Source: JAWXBM01 sp964602895
GTDB taxonomy: Bacteria; Pseudomonadota; Gammaproteobacteria; Xanthomonadales; SZUA-36
Length of the DNA stretch: 14,272 nt
NCBI GenBank assembly: GCA_964602895.1
Contig: CAZRTG010000083.1
Location: forward strand, 1 to 14,272
Direction of reading: 5' to 3'
Position numbers and translations under genes: made by a program. Positions 13,616-14,272 of this stretch are shown here, in pieces. Positions within the stretch are counted from its first letter, which is position 1; each line of letters starts with the position of its first letter. Under the pieces are notes generated by a model that was not told the DNA's origin, made no database searches, and saw only the letters and a list, made by a program, of their open reading frames with translations.

Positions 13616-13628
13616 TTACAGGCCCAGA

Positions 13629-13649
13629 GCCCGGTTCAGGAAACCGGGC
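13629..13649 (+). repeat. Perfect 8-bp hairpin between rpoA and rplQ
   Basis: GCCCGGTT at 13629-13636 and AACCGGGC at 13642-13649 are exact inverted repeats with a 5-base loop (CAGGA). It lies 26 bases before the rplQ start and is followed by purine-rich sequence, not a T-run, so it is not a terminator. It could set rplQ translation or be an mRNA processing site. Confidence 0.6.
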
Positions 13650-13675
13650 AGACAGGACAAAAGAGAGAATAGATC

Positions 13676-14059
13676 ATGCGTCACCTTAAATCAGGAAGAA
13701 AACTGAATCGCAACAGTTCCCATCGTAAAGCGATGTTCCGGAACATGGCGACTTCGTTGTTCGAGAATGAAATCATCAAGACCACAGTTCCCAAAGCCAA
13801 GGAGTTACGTATGGTCGCAGAACCCTTGTTGACTCTGGCAAAAGAAGACAGTGTTTCCCACCGTCGAATGGCGTTTAATCGTCTGCGGGATCGGGACGTG
13901 GTAACCAAGCTGTTCAACGAGCTGGGGCCACGCTATGTAGATCGCCCCGGCGGCTATTTGCGCATCCTTAAGTGCGGTTACCGTTCTGGTGATAATGCAC
14001 CGATGGCTTATGTGGAATTGGTAGATCGCCCCCGTGCGGATGATTTGGCTGAAGATTGA
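13676..14059 (+). CDS. rplQ: 50S ribosomal protein L17
   Basis: The product is 127 residues, the E. coli length. It starts with the invariant MRHLKSGRKLNRNSSHRKAMFRNM and contains LFENEIIKTTVPKAKELR and GGYLRILKCGYRSGDNAPMAYVELVD. L17 lies at the polypeptide exit of the 50S subunit next to L22 and L32. The purine-rich AAGAGAGAA at 13661-13669 serves as ribosome binding site. It is the last gene of the alpha operon and is followed within 25 bases by a strong terminator. The short acidic ending RADDLAED replaces the E. coli tail. Confidence 0.98.
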   Translation: MRHLKSGRKLNRNSSHRKAMFRNMATSLFENEIIKTTVPKAKELRMVAEPLLTLAKEDSVSHRRMAFNRLRDRDVVTKLFNELGPRYVDRPGGYLRILKCGYRSGDNAPMAYVELVDRPRADDLAED

Positions 14060-14083
14060 TAGCCAGAAAAATACAGATTGGAG

Positions 14084-14109
14084 AACCCGGCACCCGCCGG
14101 GTTTTTTTT
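14084..14109 (+). terminator. Intrinsic terminator of the ribosomal supercluster
   Basis: AACCCGGC at 14084-14091 pairs with GCCGGGTT at 14096-14103 around an ACCC loop, giving an 8-bp GC-rich stem. A run of eight T (14102-14109) follows at once. This is a textbook Rho-independent terminator on the + strand. It is the only convincing one in the window, so transcripts from upstream probably end here. Confidence 0.95.
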
Positions 14110-14272
14110 ACGCCGATTTCCAATAGTTTCGTTGAATTCCAGATGGACAGTGAATGGCATAAAGAATCATCTATTGGGCACGACAGATCGAAGCGATTAA
14201 ACTGAGGTCAGTTTATCGGCCTTGATTGATCTCGAACAATACCGCACTGAACCCGGAAAGGATGTCGACAGG
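14110..14272. other. Tail with no confident gene; possible start of next gene
   Basis: After the terminator no gene can be called. On the + strand a frame is open from 14201 to the window edge. Its only start is TTG at 14222, reading (M)IDLEQYRTEPGKDVDR, with no well-spaced Shine-Dalgarno (GAGGT at 14204-14208 is 13 bases away). An ATG at 14262 in another frame follows GGAAAGG too closely. On the - strand a frame entering from the edge ends at 14213 (PVDILSGFSAVLFEINQGR and stop). Which of these is real needs the sequence beyond the window. Confidence 0.3.
14198..14215. promoter_or_regulatory. 18-base dyad, possible operator
   Basis: TAAACTGAGGTCAGTTTA has perfect 8-base arms around a GG centre. 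It lies about 90 bases beyond the terminator, outside the ribosomal transcript. The size and symmetry resemble binding sites of dimeric repressors such as TetR-type proteins, but no match to a named operator is claimed. A poor -35/-10 pair (TTGGGC at 14174-14179, ATTAAA at 14196-14201) would overlap it. Confidence 0.4.

Noticed and set aside
1..14272. Search for a novel system, mobile element, CRISPR array or tRNA gene
   Set aside because: Every gene is a canonical str-S10-spc-alpha member in the usual order and intact. No transposase, direct-repeat array, integrase, attachment site or cloverleaf was seen.

Overview
The window is the distal end of a str operon followed by a complete S10–spc–alpha ribosomal protein supercluster. 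All genes lie on the + strand, and the order is the one typical of Gammaproteobacteria. It contains the last 17 codons of tuf (EF-Tu), 26 intact ribosomal protein genes, secY and rpoA. It ends at a strong intrinsic terminator after rplQ. The proteins are closest in length and motifs to E. coli-type homologues: a 101-residue zinc-free S14, RpoA with an alphaCTD containing LTVRSANC, and a classic gammaproteobacterial L16 and S4. A free-living gammaproteobacterium with mid-range GC is the best guess. Genus cannot be read from this sequence.

Layout: tuf 3' end (1-54); S10 block rpsJ-rplC-rplD-rplW-rplB-rpsS-rplV-rpsC-rplP-rpmC-rpsQ (120-5081); spc block rplN-rplX-rplE-rpsN-rpsH-rplF-rplR-rpsE-rpmD-rplO-secY-rpmJ (5121-10976); alpha block rpsM-rpsK-rpsD-rpoA-rplQ (11075-14059); terminator (14084-14109); then about 160 bases with no confident gene but with an 18-base dyad. 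No stretch longer than 300 bases lacks a gene. Several starts were moved inward from the longest open frame because of Shine-Dalgarno spacing and family length (rplD, rplW, rpmC, rplE, rpsN, rpsH, rplF, rplR, rpmD). rpmJ is only 37 codons and easily missed.

The genes supply parts of both ribosomal subunits (decoding-centre, peptidyl-transferase-region, 5S-binding and exit-tunnel proteins), the Sec translocon channel and the RNA polymerase alpha subunit. Many neighbours overlap by 1 or 4 bases or are separated by about 11 bases, which fits translational coupling for stoichiometric synthesis. In E. coli three products (L4, S8, S4) feed back on their own mRNAs. Here the spaces that hold those regulatory leaders are very short for L4 and S4. 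Only the rplX-rplE gap, the E. coli S8 site, has comparable room.

I found no novel multi-gene system: the coding content is canonical and highly conserved. What deserves a second look is in the intergenic RNA: several perfect hairpins inside the transcript without terminator T-tracts, a strong -10 element before rpsM, and the dyad beyond the terminator.
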